This document shows positions 39,031-49,754 of a stretch of DNA of 64,000 nucleotides, piece by piece. Position 1 is the stretch's first letter, and the number at the start of each line of letters is the position of its first letter. The translations under genes were made by a program, and so were the position numbers. The notes beneath the pieces are model-generated. The model saw only the letters and a program-made list of their open reading frames with translations, had not been told where the DNA came from and did no database searches. The DNA lies in NCBI RefSeq assembly GCF_019598945.1, contig NZ_CP080598.1, forward strand, positions 3,968,001-4,032,000, read 5' to 3'. Source of the DNA: Sphaerospermopsis torques-reginae ITEP-024 (GTDB lineage Bacteria; Cyanobacteriota; Cyanobacteriia; Cyanobacteriales; Nostocaceae).

Positions 39031-39238
39031 AGGGTTTGCTGAAAAGGTCCTTTCGTTAGGGCTAGGAGTCAGGAGTCAGGAGTCAGGAGGAGAATTAAAG
39101 ACATTTTTTCATTGCTGTCTGCCCAGAAAAGTGCAAGGTTTTTCAGACTCAAGACGCTATAACGAAAGCACCTACCGTCTTTTTTATGAGCCTCAAACCT
39201 TTGATTTATGAGGCTTTTTGGTTTATTCAGCATCCCCT
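39031..39238. mobile_element. Miniature element with AGGGTTTGCTGAA ends, copy B
   Basis: The left end AGGGTTTGCTGAAAAGG and the right end GGTTTATTCAGCATCCCCT are imperfect inverted repeats, and AATTT flanks both sides (39026-39030, 39239-39243) as a possible target duplication. The interior carries a GGAGTCA heptamer array and the conserved GTGCAAGGTTTTTCAG and CCTCAAACCTTTGATTT. Related copies are at 39753-39969 and, partially, at 38310-38455 and 39313-39375. Confidence 0.75.
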
Positions 39239-39390
39239 AATTTACTAAAGCAGCAAGTGTGCAAACAGTCAAGCATCAGGGTAGAGGTAAAACTTCCTAT
39301 TGGCTTTTATATCAGTAATTAGGGTTTGCTGTTCGCGTAGCGTGCCGTAGGCATAAAAGTCTTTCCGTTGAGGTAGGGAATAGGGAAATA

Positions 39391-39702
39391 GCTAAACCCA
39401 AACAAGTTTCAAATGTCACAAGTAAACCCAATCAAGCAGCTAATTTAGTCACAAAAACAGCAACAATTTCCAGCCAGTGGAATTTTGTCAGTGACACAGC
39501 TATTAACAATGATCCTGGTTTGAAGGTAACTGATCCAGAATGCAAAAAAATTAATCCACTGCAATATCTAAACAATCCCGAAACCTTCTTTCAATCATGT
39601 TCTGCTACCAATAACCCAAATGACCAAGATTATGAACCAATTGAGTATTTAAAAGTTCCCCGACTTGATTCAGGTTTAAGTGTGACAGTTAGTAATTTTT
39701 GA
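39391..39702 (+). pseudogene. 3' fragment of an unrecognised gene
   Basis: The frame is open from about 39391 to the stop at 39702 and reads AKPKQVSNVTSKPNQAANLV, continuing with SSQWNFVSDTAINNDPGLKV, and it ends VPRLDSGLSVTVSNF. There is no ATG; the only start-like codon is TTG at 39520. The upstream end runs directly into a partial copy of the miniature element and an AATAGGG repeat, so the 5' part has been lost. The Asn/Thr-rich composition suggests an exported protein. I do not recognise the family. Confidence 0.55.
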
Positions 39703-39752
39703 TTTGGGGAATTTTGGTTGGCTGAAAAGCCAAAGAAAAACGCAAAATAAAT

Positions 39753-39969
39753 AGGGGTTGCTGAAAAAGTCTTTCCGTTAGGGGTTAGGAGTTAGGAGTT
39801 AGGAGTCAGGAGTCAGGAGGAGATTTGAAAATTTCTTTTCCATCTCTCGAACTCAATAAAAGTGCAAGGTTTTTGAGGCACAAGACGCTATATCGAAAGC
39901 ACCTAATTTCCTGTTAATCAGCCTCAAACCTTTGATTTGTATAGGTTTTGGGTTTATTCAGCAAGCCCT
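39753..39969. mobile_element. Miniature element with AGGG-TTGCTGAA ends, copy C
   Basis: The left end AGGGGTTGCTGAAAAAG and the right end GGTTTATTCAGCAAGCCCT are inverted repeats. Inside, the AGTCAGG/GTTAGGA heptamers, AAAAGTGCAAGGTTTTTGAG and CAGCCTCAAACCTTTGATTT match copy B. It lies directly before the rpo operon terminator. Confidence 0.75.
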
Positions 39970-39972
39970 AAA

Positions 39973-40001
39973 TAAAGAAAGGGTTTAGCATTGCTAAACC
40001 C
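39973..40001 (-). terminator. Rho-independent terminator of the rpo operon
   Basis: On the minus strand GGGTTTAGC pairs with GCTAAACCC (9 bp, 3-base loop) and is followed by TTTCTTTATTT. It lies 36 bases beyond the rpoC2 stop. Confidence 0.8.
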
Positions 40002-40036
40002 CTACATTTGCTTTTTCCAAAAATTACCTTTCGGTT

Positions 40037-43000
40037 TTATTCTTCATCATAATCATCGTCTTCTTCCTCGTATTCATCCTCCTCTTCTTCTTCAACACCA
40101 GCAATCACTTCATCAGCAATCAAATCTTCGTCATCATCTAAAATCGAACCGCGTCTACCACCATAACTACCATCACCCAAACCAGGAGAATCTAAGCTAT
40201 ATAACTTGGCAGTGCGGTCATCCAAAACCATATCCAGTGAATCATCCACATCATCCAAAACCCCATTACCCAAATCAGTACCATAATCTTCTATGGTGCT
40301 GGGTTCTTCATAGGTGTTGTAACCAGTACCAGCAGGAATCAACCGCCCAATAATCACATTTTCCTTCAAACCCCGCAACCAGTCAGACTTACCCTCAATC
40401 GCTGCTTCTGTTAACACCCTGGTAGTTTCTTGGAACGAAGCCGCCGAAATAAAGCTATCAGTATTCAGCGAAGCTTTCGTAATCCCCAACAACACCGGGG
40501 TATACTCCGCCCTCGCCCCACCAGTAATGGACATTGCCTCATTCACCTGCTCCACCTGCCGCAATTCCACCAACTCACCCGGCAACATGGTGGTGTCTCC
40601 ACCATCATCAATGCGGACTTTGTTAGTCATTTGCCGGACAATTACTTCAATGTGTTTGTCCGCAATATCAATGCCCTGGGACTGGTACACCATTTGTACC
40701 TCATTCACCAAAAAGCTTTGTACTTTTTGCAAAGCATGACTAGCACAGGCATAAATTCCATCTTCTGAACCCAAACTAAAGAAAATTTCTAAAATCTCAT
40801 GGGGATTAGAAGGTCCATCAGTCAATGGTTGACCAGCTTCTACATGAGCGCCATCAGGAACAATCAAGTTTTGCCCCGGTCCGAGGGGATAGTCAGTAAC
40901 TCCACCACCCGCTTCCAAAACTTTAATAGCATAAGCTTCCCTTCCTAAAGCTTCATCCCCATCCCCATAAACCACCTTCACTTCACCAGGACGACGGCAC
41001 AAAATACAAGCTTCCTTGGGTTTACGAGCTTCTAACAATTCTTCAATTCTTGGCAAACCTTGGATAATATCCCCGGTTTTCGCCCTCTCAAACACCAACA
41101 ACACCAAATTATCACCCCGTTGCACCAGTCCCCCATCTTCAATTTGCAACACCGCCCCAGGACTGACTCGGTAAGGACGACCAACGCGGATGGTGACGGA
41201 GTACGAGGCAGGGGAGGCAGGGGAGGCAGGGGAGGAACTTTCTCCTTTACTGTCACCGTGGCGTAGCACCTGTAACCTGTCACCTTTACTGTCACCTGCT
41301 TTGACTGAAACTACCTGACCCGACTCTGGTGCTGTCACTCCAGGAGCAATTTCCGTACCCTCTACTAACAAATCGCCTTTTTTCACCTTTGGCGCTGTCG
41401 TAGTTTCCACCGTGATCATGTCAGTTTCTCGCAGCACTAAACAACGACGCACTGCTTCTGTATCTCTCCTGACACCGCGAACAGTTCCCCCTTCTTTACA
41501 CAAAATCTGTGTTCGTGCTACCACCGCCCCCGGTGCAATGGTCATACCATCTTCCACTTCTAAAGTGGTGTGGGTACTACCTTGGGTAGCATCAGCCGCA
41601 ATATCTCGCCGAATCACCAAAGATTCCAAAATTACCAACTGCAATCTTTGAATCTCAGCATTTTCACTATCTGCTACCAATTCAATGTCCGCCGCCAAAG
41701 GCGAAGCATGATCCTGTTCTCCCTCTTGTTCAATTTCCAATACCAACTGAGTCCGCAACAGTTCCACCCCTTCCACAGACTTCACCCGTTCCCCATCTTT
41801 ATAAGGTAAACGCTGTACCGCCCGCAGTTGAATGGATCTACCTGTTTGTTGACTTACAGATGTTGTAGAAGGTACATCAGGATGAGCCGGAACATCAAAC
41901 TCTACCACCGGACGACTCAACAACGCTGGTCCTTCAGGCGATTCCACATACTGAATATATCTCAGTTCTGTGGCCACTGTTCCCATAAACTCCTCACCCG
42001 GCTGCAAAAAGGTATTATCCCTACCAATCACCGCTTCTGGATCATCCACCATCAACAGTTCACCAGGTTTAATCACCACTTCCCGCAGAATGTCGTTTTT
42101 CTGAGTAACTTCTATCACGCCGCTGGTTTGACAAAAAATGTCTTTCACCACTTCTGTTCCAGCTTCCACAAACTGCCCATCCTCCACCAACAACAAAGAA
42201 ATATCCTTGTTTACCTCATGGCTTTCTTCTGGTATCCATAACAGCGTTCCCCCTGTCACCACTTCATAACCTAACTTGGCCTTACCCTTCTTCTGAACTT
42301 CAATGCCCGCAAACTTCAAAAACCCACCAGTAGTAGTCCGATAACGGTCATCAATTAATTCTGCCACCACCTGACCATTTTGTACCTTTGTTCCGGGAGT
42401 GGCACGGAGGTTAAAAGTCTGAGACTTGCCACTGGGTAACTCTCCACTGTTCCCTGTTCCCTGTTCCCTGTTCCCTTCCCCGGTATGGATAAGGTAATTA
42501 TTCTTGCCTTGGGAACTGTGAACCGTTACCGTTGCTTGATCCAATACCACAGAAGCGGTAATAATTTCAATTTCCCGCGTCGCCTTCCCTGGTATGGCTT
42601 CTGGCAACCGCACTACCCCACCATGTACAGTAGTTAACTTAGTTTCTGCTAAAACTCCAGTAGAAGCGTTCGGCTCTGCCGTGCCGGAGGCGATCGCATC
42701 TCCATTTTTCACCACCAATTCTGCACCAGGAGGTAAATTATACACTTCCCCAGACAAAATCCAAATCAAACCACCTCTAGCCGCAGTAGTAGTAGTATTG
42801 CCTTGACGATCGGTTTTTTGTTCTGCTACCACATCCGCAAACTGCACCTCACCCGCCAAATCAGTCGCCACATCTTTAACAGCTTTTTCCGTATTTGCCC
42901 TAGCAGTCCTACCGCCCAAAGCCACCTCAGCAATTAATTGGGCAACCTTTACCTGTTGTCCAGGATTAATATATAAAGTCGAACCTTGAGTAATAGAAAT

Positions 43001-44203
43001 TTCTTGACTTTCCCCATCACCCTTAGCTTCTAAAACCATAGTGCCATTGGTTTCCGCATAAAGCGCGTCTTCCCCATGACGAGTCCGATAGGGACGGGTT
43101 TTTAACTTGCGGGAAAACTTCACCGTACCTTCAACCTTCGCCCGCACCTGTTGGGCAACTTCCCCAGTAAATACCCCCCCAGTGTGGAAAGTCCGCATGG
43201 TTAACTGAGTACCTGGTTCACCAATACTTTGAGCAGCGATAATACCCACCGCTTCCCCCAAGTCTACCATCTTGGCGTGTGCCAAACTCCAACCATAACA
43301 ATGTTGACACACAGAACGAGCAGCTTCACAAGTGAGAGGCGATCGCACCATAACTTCCTTCACCCCGGCTTTTTGAATCTCCGCTGCCAAGTCATCAGAA
43401 ATCGGAGTATTCCGGGGTGCGAGCATTTCCCCTGTAGTCGGATGCACCACATCCTGCGCCACTACCCGCCCCATTAATCTTGTGCCAATGGGAATCAACA
43501 CCTTAGCCCCTTCCGTCATATCCCGCAAAGGAATACCCCTGGTAGTGCCACAGTCAAACTCTCGAATAATCACATCCTGAGAAACATCCACCAACCGCCG
43601 GGTGAGATATCCAGAGTCCGCAGTTCTTAATGCCGTATCAACTAATCCCTTTCTCGCCCCGTAACTAGAAATAATATATTCTGTAACAGTTAATCCTTCC
43701 CGGAAATTGGTTTTAATGGGTAAATCAATAATTTCCCCTTGGGGATCAGCCATCAAACCCCGCATCCCCACCAACTGCCGCACCTGAGAAATATTCCCCC
43801 GCGCTCCCGAAAAAGCCATCATATATACCGAGTTAAGGGGATTGGTTTTTTTGAAGTATGTCACTACCTCATCCTTCAAACTTTCAGAAGTTCCATTCCA
43901 GGTATCAATTACCTTTTGGAAACGTTCAACTTCCGTAATTTCCCCTCGTTTAAACCGTTCCTCTGTGCTGAGAATTTCCGCTTCTGCTGCTTCCAGGAGG
44001 GATTTTTTAGAAGGGGGAACCATCAAGTCATCAACGCTAATGGATACTCCGGCTCTAGTGGCATATTTAAAACCCAGGTCTTTGAGTTTATCTGCCATTA
44101 CAGCAGTCCGCGCTGTCCCGTAATGGGTAAATGACCACGCAATTAAGTTTCTCAGTTGACCCTTGTTAACGACAAGGTTACGGAAAATCATTTTTTCAGT
44201 CAT
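40037..44203 (-). CDS. rpoC2: RNA polymerase subunit beta' (RpoC2), with repeat-derived insertions
   Basis: The subunit is 1388 aa from ATG 44203 ([15 protein letters not shown]). An in-frame extension to 44329 only translates heptamer repeats and is rejected. The trigger-loop first half ([16 protein letters not shown]) and second half ([18 protein letters not shown]) flank the very large SI3 insertion that characterises cyanobacterial RpoC2. Within SI3, three stretches match dispersed repeats of this genome: [16 protein letters not shown] near residue 501 (42667-42700), [14 protein letters not shown] near 574 (TGTTCCC four times at 42448-42475), and [15 protein letters not shown] with [11 protein letters not shown] near 967-1000. 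The C-terminus ends in an acidic run ([18 protein letters not shown]). It is the last gene of rpoB-rpoC1-rpoC2 and terminates at 39973-40001. Confidence 0.96.
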   Translation of the reverse strand: MTEKMIFRNLVVNKGQLRNLIAWSFTHYGTARTAVMADKLKDLGFKYATRAGVSISVDDLMVPPSKKSLLEAAEAEILSTEERFKRGEITEVERFQKVIDTWNGTSESLKDEVVTYFKKTNPLNSVYMMAFSGARGNISQVRQLVGMRGLMADPQGEIIDLPIKTNFREGLTVTEYIISSYGARKGLVDTALRTADSGYLTRRLVDVSQDVIIREFDCGTTRGIPLRDMTEGAKVLIPIGTRLMGRVVAQDVVHPTTGEMLAPRNTPISDDLAAEIQKAGVKEVMVRSPLTCEAARSVCQHCYGWSLAHAKMVDLGEAVGIIAAQSIGEPGTQLTMRTFHTGGVFTGEVAQQVRAKVEGTVKFSRKLKTRPYRTRHGEDALYAETNGTMVLEAKGDGESQEISITQGSTLYINPGQQVKVAQLIAEVALGGRTARANTEKAVKDVATDLAGEVQFADVVAEQKTDRQGNTTTTAARGGLIWILSGEVYNLPPGAELVVKNGDAIASGTAEPNASTGVLAETKLTTVHGGVVRLPEAIPGKATREIEIITASVVLDQATVTVHSSQGKNNYLIHTGEGNREQGTGNSGELPSGKSQTFNLRATPGTKVQNGQVVAELIDDRYRTTTGGFLKFAGIEVQKKGKAKLGYEVVTGGTLLWIPEESHEVNKDISLLLVEDGQFVEAGTEVVKDIFCQTSGVIEVTQKNDILREVVIKPGELLMVDDPEAVIGRDNTFLQPGEEFMGTVATELRYIQYVESPEGPALLSRPVVEFDVPAHPDVPSTTSVSQQTGRSIQLRAVQRLPYKDGERVKSVEGVELLRTQLVLEIEQEGEQDHASPLAADIELVADSENAEIQRLQLVILESLVIRRDIAADATQGSTHTTLEVEDGMTIAPGAVVARTQILCKEGGTVRGVRRDTEAVRRCLVLRETDMITVETTTAPKVKKGDLLVEGTEIAPGVTAPESGQVVSVKAGDSKGDRLQVLRHGDSKGESSSPASPASPASYSVTIRVGRPYRVSPGAVLQIEDGGLVQRGDNLVLLVFERAKTGDIIQGLPRIEELLEARKPKEACILCRRPGEVKVVYGDGDEALGREAYAIKVLEAGGGVTDYPLGPGQNLIVPDGAHVEAGQPLTDGPSNPHEILEIFFSLGSEDGIYACASHALQKVQSFLVNEVQMVYQSQGIDIADKHIEVIVRQMTNKVRIDDGGDTTMLPGELVELRQVEQVNEAMSITGGARAEYTPVLLGITKASLNTDSFISAASFQETTRVLTEAAIEGKSDWLRGLKENVIIGRLIPAGTGYNTYEEPSTIEDYGTDLGNGVLDDVDDSLDMVLDDRTAKLYSLDSPGLGDGSYGGRRGSILDDDEDLIADEVIAGVEEEEEDEYEEEDDDYDEE

Positions 44204-44341
44204 AGTCAGTAATAATTGATAATTGATAATTGACAATGGATAATTGATAATTGACAATGGATAATTGATAATTGACAATGGGTAATTGATAATCGGTAAA
44301 GGTGACAGGTGACAGTTCCCAATCACCAATCACCTCAATTG
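44204..44341. repeat. STRR array between rpoC1 and rpoC2
   Basis: The gap is almost entirely GATAATTGACAATGGATAAT-type heptamers (44215-44295) plus GGTGACA/CACCAAT units near 44300-44340. It carries no gene, and its palindromic units can form hairpins in the polycistronic mRNA. Confidence 0.85.
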
Positions 44342-46219
44342 TCAATTGTCTAACGCTTCCTGAATCGCTTTGTTATAAATCACCCTGCCTGGGGTGGTAT
44401 AGATATACTGAGAAATCAAATTTCCTTGGGCATCTTCACGGACACGACGGAACTTATACAATACAGTCCGACTACCATCTTCATGTGTCGTTACCTCTAA
44501 CGGTTCATTGTCAGGTTGTCCAGTTTGCATTTCTCCATCAAACCGCACGTAAATATAAGAATGCAAGTCTACCTGATCCTGCTGATATGCCATAATCACA
44601 TCATCCAGAGACGCAAAGAAATTATCTTTACCTTTGGTAGCACCGGGATTTTCTGCTGTCAGATAATATGCTCCTAACACCATATCTTGGCTAGGGGTAA
44701 CAATAGGTTTACCAGTTGCAGGGGAAAGAATGTTATTAGAAGCCAACATTAATAACCGTGCTTCTGCTTGACTTTCCAAGGACAAAGGCACGTGAACCGC
44801 CATTTGGTCGCCGTCAAAGTCTGCGTTAAAAGCCGGACATACCAAGGGATGCAGTTGAATGGCTCTACCTTCTACTAAAATTGGTTCAAAAGCTTGAATC
44901 CCTAACCTATGCAGTGTGGGCGCTCGGTTTAACATTACCGGATGCCCCTCAATCACCTCTTCCAACACATCCCACACACTGGGGTCATTACGAGAAATCA
45001 GCTTTTTCGCCGCCTTGATGTTGTTCACCATTCCCGAACGAATTAACCGATTAATCACAAACGGCTGGAACAATTCAATGGCCATCTCCCTGGGTAGTCC
45101 ACACTGGTGAATTTGCAACTTGGGACCCACCACAATTACCGATCGCCCCGAATAGTCCACCCGTTTACCCAACAAGTTTTGCCGGAAACGTCCCTGTTTA
45201 CCTTCAATAATGTCTGAAAGGGACTTCAGCGGACGGTTATTTGCCCCCACTACAGTCCGTCCCCGGCGACCATTATCAATCAACGCATCCACCGCTTCCT
45301 GCAACATCCGTTTCTCGTTACGGACAATAATCTCCGGTGCAAGAATTTCCTGTAACCTGGCCAAGCGATTATTCCGATTAATCACCCGCCGGTATAAATC
45401 ATTTAAATCACTGGTAGCAAATCTACCCCCATCCAACTGCACCATTGGGCGCAAATCCGGCGGAATCACGGGAATCGCTGACATCACCATCCATTCTGGT
45501 TTAGAACCTGTAGCAATAAAATTATCAATTACCCGCAACCGTTTAATTAACTTCGCTCGTTTCTGCCCCTTCGCTCCCTCAATTTCTTCTCGCAGTTTTT
45601 CCGCTTCCTGCTCCAAATTAATATCAGCCAACAATCGCAGCAGCGCCTCCGCTCCAATACCTACCTCAACCCCCACCAGTTGGGAATCTTCACTATAAAT
45701 CGCATCCTCAATTTCCAGCCACTGGTCTTCAGTCAACAATTGTTTATAAGTGAGAGTATCCGCATTACCCGGAGCTAACACCACATAAGAATTGAAATAA
45801 ACAATTTGCTCCACATCCCGCAGGGGCATATCCAGCAAAATCGCAATATAACTAGGAATCCCCTTCAAATACCACACATGGGCAACAGGAGCAGCCAGTT
45901 TAATAAAACCCATTCTGTGCCGCCGCACCCGTGACTCTGTTACCTCCACTCCACAGCGTTCACAAACAATTCCTCTGTGACGCACTCTTTTATACTTACC
46001 ACAATGACATTCCCAATCCTTCGCCGGTCCAAAAATCCGTTCACAAAATAAACCATCCATTTCCGGTTTCAAAGTCCGGTAATTGATAGTTTCCGGTTTT
46101 GTCACCTCACCCACCACCTGACCATTAGGTAAAGTCCTCTCACCCCAAATACGGATACGTTCTGGTGAAGCTATGCCGATTTTTACGTAGTCAAATTGAT
46201 TAGATTGAATTGATCTCAT
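44342..46219 (-). CDS. rpoC1: RNA polymerase subunit gamma (RpoC1)
   Basis: The 625-aa N-terminal half of beta' is a separate gene in cyanobacteria and plastids. The zinc ribbon is [20 protein letters not shown] near residues 71-90. The catalytic magnesium triad is in [17 protein letters not shown] near 468-484. The bridge-adjacent motifs [15 protein letters not shown] and [20 protein letters not shown] are intact. Spacing to rpoB (166 bases) and rpoC2 (138 bases) is unusually long for an operon and is filled with heptamer arrays. The start context is [20 protein letters not shown], the usual N-terminus. Confidence 0.98.
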   Translation of the reverse strand: MRSIQSNQFDYVKIGIASPERIRIWGERTLPNGQVVGEVTKPETINYRTLKPEMDGLFCERIFGPAKDWECHCGKYKRVRHRGIVCERCGVEVTESRVRRHRMGFIKLAAPVAHVWYLKGIPSYIAILLDMPLRDVEQIVYFNSYVVLAPGNADTLTYKQLLTEDQWLEIEDAIYSEDSQLVGVEVGIGAEALLRLLADINLEQEAEKLREEIEGAKGQKRAKLIKRLRVIDNFIATGSKPEWMVMSAIPVIPPDLRPMVQLDGGRFATSDLNDLYRRVINRNNRLARLQEILAPEIIVRNEKRMLQEAVDALIDNGRRGRTVVGANNRPLKSLSDIIEGKQGRFRQNLLGKRVDYSGRSVIVVGPKLQIHQCGLPREMAIELFQPFVINRLIRSGMVNNIKAAKKLISRNDPSVWDVLEEVIEGHPVMLNRAPTLHRLGIQAFEPILVEGRAIQLHPLVCPAFNADFDGDQMAVHVPLSLESQAEARLLMLASNNILSPATGKPIVTPSQDMVLGAYYLTAENPGATKGKDNFFASLDDVIMAYQQDQVDLHSYIYVRFDGEMQTGQPDNEPLEVTTHEDGSRTVLYKFRRVREDAQGNLISQYIYTTPGRVIYNKAIQEALDN

Positions 46220-46385
46220 AATTAATTGATAATTGATAATTGATAATTGATAATTAACAACTGATAAATTTCAATTGTTAATTATCCAATTCATAACCAA
46301 CAATTGACGAGTTTCAATTGATAATTGATAATTGGTAATTGATATTTAAAAAAAATGTCAATTGTCAATTGTCAATTGTCAATTG
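46220..46385. repeat. STRR arrays between rpoB and rpoC1
   Basis: AATTGAT/GATAATT heptamers lie at 46222-46260 and 46315-46345, and four GTCAATT units at 46357-46386. The last array runs into the rpoB stop codon. No other feature is present in the 166 bases. Confidence 0.85.
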
Positions 46386-49300
46386 TTATTCGTCTTCTTC
46401 CAAGGACTCACGGGAAAGTGACTCATAAGTAGGACGGGGAGGAGTCCGGCGAGAACCTTGATCCGCCATCAAATCAACTTCCACATCCAAAGAACTACCA
46501 TCCGCTTGGGTTTCTACCTTATGCACCGCAATATCTAAACCCAAAGATTGCAATTCTCGCATTAACACTTTGAAAGATTCAGGAGTACCCGGACGAGGAA
46601 TCGCTTTACCCTTGACAATGGCGTTCAATGCCTCATTTCTACCTTGCATATCGTCAGATTTCACTGTTAACAATTCCTGCAAAGTATAAGCAGCACCAAA
46701 AGCCTCCAGCGCCCACACTTCCATTTCTCCAAATCTTTGCCCACCTTGTTGCGCTTTTCCACCCAAAGGCTGTTGAGTAACGAGAGAATAAGGACCAGTG
46801 GACCGGGCGTGAATCTTATCATCCACCAAATGCACCAATTTCAGCATATAGGCCACACCCACCGTTACCGGACGGTCAAAAGGTTCGCCAGTACGCCCGT
46901 CATAAACCATGATTTTACCAGGGTCATCAGGGTTATATACCCAATTTTTCCCCGTTTCATCCCTAGCTTCTTGCAATTTGCCGTGGACAATCCGGCGGGA
47001 AGATTCTTCCCCATACATTTCATCAAAAGGAGTAATCTTAAACCGCACTCCCAAGTTTTGACCAGCCCAACCTAACAAACATTCAAACACCTGTCCCACA
47101 TTCATCCGGCTAGGAACACCCAAAGGATTCAGCACAATATCCACCGGTGAACCATCAGGCAGGTAAGGCATATCTTCCGCTGGCAGAATCCGAGAAATAA
47201 TCCCTTTATTTCCGTGTCTCCCTGCCATTTTGTCCCCAACTTGGATTTTGCGTTTTTGTGCCACATACACCCGCACCACCATATTCGCCCCTGGTGGTAG
47301 TTCATCACCTTGTTCTCTGGTGAATAAACGCACATCTACCACCCGTCCCTTTTCTCCATTGGGAACACGCAGGGAATTATCCCGCACATCACGGGCTTTT
47401 TCACCAAATATCGCCCGCAGTAGTTTTTCTTCTGGTGGTTGGTCAGACTCACCTTTGGGGGTAACTTTTCCCACTAGAATATCACCAGACTCTACCCAAG
47501 CCCCAATTCTAATAATTCCCTGTTCATCTAATTGCCTGAGAGCATCTTCCCCCACGTTGGGAATTTCTCTGGTAATTTCCTCTGGTCCAAGTTTGGTTTG
47601 TCTGGCCTCAATTTCATATTTTTCAATGTGAATAGAGGTGTAAACATCATCCTGCACCAACCGTTCGGAAATCAAAATCGCGTCTTCGTAGTTATAGCCC
47701 TCCCAAGGCATATAAGCGACGATGATGTTTTGTCCCAGCGCCAGTTCTCCCCCTTCAGTAGAAGACCCATCTGCCAACACTTGACCAGCTACCACCTTTT
47801 CCCCAATGCGAACTAGAGGTTTTTGGTTTAAACAGGTGTCTTGGTTAGAACGTTGATATTTAGACAAGACATATTTAATTTCTTGGGGTTTAGAAACTGG
47901 TAAAGAAGAAGTTTCTTCACTGTCACCGTGGCGTAGCACCTGTGACCTGTCACCTGTTCTCTCTCGGACTCTAACACGAATTTCGTTAGCATCTGCATAC
48001 ACCACATCGCCATCGGTACGAGAAACAATCACCATCCCTGAGTCTCTAGCAGCCTGAGCTTCCAGACCTGTTCCCACCAAAGGACGCTCTGGTTTCAGTA
48101 AAGGTACTGCTTGCCGTTGCATATTAGAACCCATCAACGCCCGGTTCGCGTCGTCGTGTTCCAAGAAGGGAATCATGCTAGTAGCTACGGAAACAATCTG
48201 AACTGGGGAAACGGCTACGTAGTCTACTTGTTCCGGTGTGGTGGTGGAAAATTCTTGGCGATAGCGTACTGGTACTTGGGGTCCAATGATGTGGCCATTT
48301 TCATCAACGGGAATGTCTCCTGGTGCTACCCGCAGATCGTCTTCTTCGTCTGCTGTCATGTAGACAGCGGCTTTTTCATAGCACACTCGTCCGTTTTCGA
48401 CAGGTCTAAATGGTGTTTCTAAGAATCCATATTGGTTAACACGGGCATGGGTAGCTAATGAACCAATTAATCCTGCGTTTGGTCCTTCTGGGGTTTCGAT
48501 GGGGCAGATACGTCCGTAGTGGCTGGGGTGAATATCCCGGACTGCAAAACCGGCTCTTTCTCTGGTTAAACCACCAGGACCTAAGGCACTGAGTCGGCGT
48601 TTATGGGTCAGTTCTGCTAGGGGGTTGGTTTGATCCATGAACTGACTTAGTTGGCTAGAACCAAAAAATTCTTTGATTGCCGCTACTAAGGGTTTGGGGT
48701 TAACTAGGGATGCTGGTGTTAAAACTTCGGCATCGGATACTGTCATCCGTTCCCGAATGATGCGCTCTAAACGGTTCAACCCTACTCTGACTTGGTTTTG
48801 CAGGAGTTCGCCTACGCTTCTAACTCGGCGATTTCCGAGGTGATCAATGTCGTCAATGCTACCGATATCATATTCTAGGTTGATCAGGTAATCGACGGCG
48901 GCTAGGATATCCCCAGGGGTAAGTACGCGCAAGGTGTCGGGGACGGAAAGGCGCAGTTTTTTGTTGAGTTTATATCTACCTACTCGCCCTAAGTCGTAGC
49001 GTTTGGGGTCGAAGAAGCGGGAGTCTAAGAGTTGTTGTCCTCCTAAGACTGTGGGTGGTTCACCGGGACGCAGTTTGCGGTACAACTCCATCAGGGCTTC
49101 TTCTTCGGAAAACTGCCCTTCTTTTTCTATGGTTTTTTGGAAGTATTCTGGGTGGCGTAGGGCATCAAAGATTTCGTTGTCTGATAATCCTAATGCTTTG
49201 AGCAGTACCTGTGCCGATAGTTTGCGGGTTTTGTCGATGCGTACCCACACTAAATCGTTACGGTCTGTTTCAAATTTCAGCCATGCCCCCCGGTTGGGGA

Positions 49301-49754
49301 TTAAACTGGCAGAATAAGTCCTTCTCCCGTTTTTGTCGATTTCTGATTTGTAATAAACTCCTGGCGATCGCACGATTTGGTTAACTATGACTCGCTCGGC
49401 TCCGTTAATAATAAACGTTCCCCGATCTGTCATTAAGGGCAAATCACCTATAAATACTTCTTGTTCTTTAATATCGCCTGTTTCTTTGTTTAACAGTCTG
49501 GTAGGCACATACATCTGTACTGCGTAGGTGCTGTCCCGCCGTTTGGATTCTTCAACGCTATACTTAGGCTCTTTGAGTTTATAGTTCTGTCCGATAAAGT
49601 GCAGTTCTAGTTTTCCTGTGTAGTCTGTAATCGGACTAAAGGAGTTCAACTCTTCTATTAGCCCTTCTTCTAAAAACCAGCGAAAGCTTGAACGCTGGAT
49701 TTCAATCAAGTCTGGCAACAGAAAGGCTGGTTCCATGTATGTTTCGTTTGTCAT
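46386..49754 (-). CDS. rpoB: RNA polymerase subunit beta (RpoB), with an in-frame repeat insertion
   Basis: The 1122-aa subunit has the usual N-terminus ([20 protein letters not shown]). The rifampicin-pocket region includes [20 protein letters not shown], followed by [20 protein letters not shown]. The active-centre lysines lie in [15 protein letters not shown] and the C-terminal clamp region in [20 protein letters not shown]. Near residues 598-615 the sequence [18 protein letters not shown] interrupts a conserved hairpin before [20 protein letters not shown]. The inserted DNA (47920-47955) is the same repeat core as in rpoC2. The start ATG overlaps the stop of an upstream 50-codon open stretch (ATGA). 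The gene order tatD-rpoB-rpoC1-rpoC2 is consistent with cyanobacteria. Confidence 0.97.
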   Translation of the reverse strand: MTNETYMEPAFLLPDLIEIQRSSFRWFLEEGLIEELNSFSPITDYTGKLELHFIGQNYKLKEPKYSVEESKRRDSTYAVQMYVPTRLLNKETGDIKEQEVFIGDLPLMTDRGTFIINGAERVIVNQIVRSPGVYYKSEIDKNGRRTYSASLIPNRGAWLKFETDRNDLVWVRIDKTRKLSAQVLLKALGLSDNEIFDALRHPEYFQKTIEKEGQFSEEEALMELYRKLRPGEPPTVLGGQQLLDSRFFDPKRYDLGRVGRYKLNKKLRLSVPDTLRVLTPGDILAAVDYLINLEYDIGSIDDIDHLGNRRVRSVGELLQNQVRVGLNRLERIIRERMTVSDAEVLTPASLVNPKPLVAAIKEFFGSSQLSQFMDQTNPLAELTHKRRLSALGPGGLTRERAGFAVRDIHPSHYGRICPIETPEGPNAGLIGSLATHARVNQYGFLETPFRPVENGRVCYEKAAVYMTADEEDDLRVAPGDIPVDENGHIIGPQVPVRYRQEFSTTTPEQVDYVAVSPVQIVSVATSMIPFLEHDDANRALMGSNMQRQAVPLLKPERPLVGTGLEAQAARDSGMVIVSRTDGDVVYADANEIRVRVRERTGDRSQVLRHGDSEETSSLPVSKPQEIKYVLSKYQRSNQDTCLNQKPLVRIGEKVVAGQVLADGSSTEGGELALGQNIIVAYMPWEGYNYEDAILISERLVQDDVYTSIHIEKYEIEARQTKLGPEEITREIPNVGEDALRQLDEQGIIRIGAWVESGDILVGKVTPKGESDQPPEEKLLRAIFGEKARDVRDNSLRVPNGEKGRVVDVRLFTREQGDELPPGANMVVRVYVAQKRKIQVGDKMAGRHGNKGIISRILPAEDMPYLPDGSPVDIVLNPLGVPSRMNVGQVFECLLGWAGQNLGVRFKITPFDEMYGEESSRRIVHGKLQEARDETGKNWVYNPDDPGKIMVYDGRTGEPFDRPVTVGVAYMLKLVHLVDDKIHARSTGPYSLVTQQPLGGKAQQGGQRFGEMEVWALEAFGAAYTLQELLTVKSDDMQGRNEALNAIVKGKAIPRPGTPESFKVLMRELQSLGLDIAVHKVETQADGSSLDVEVDLMADQGSRRTPPRPTYESLSRESLEEDE

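Noticed and set aside
44204-44329. N-terminal extension of rpoC2 (42 codons)
   Set aside because: It only translates the heptamer array (INYPLSI repeated) and precedes the normal RpoC2 start MTEKMIFRN.
40430-44595. Many plus-strand frames of 70-137 codons opposite rpoC2 and rpoC1
   Set aside because: They are antisense shadows of the polymerase genes, with no independent coding pattern.
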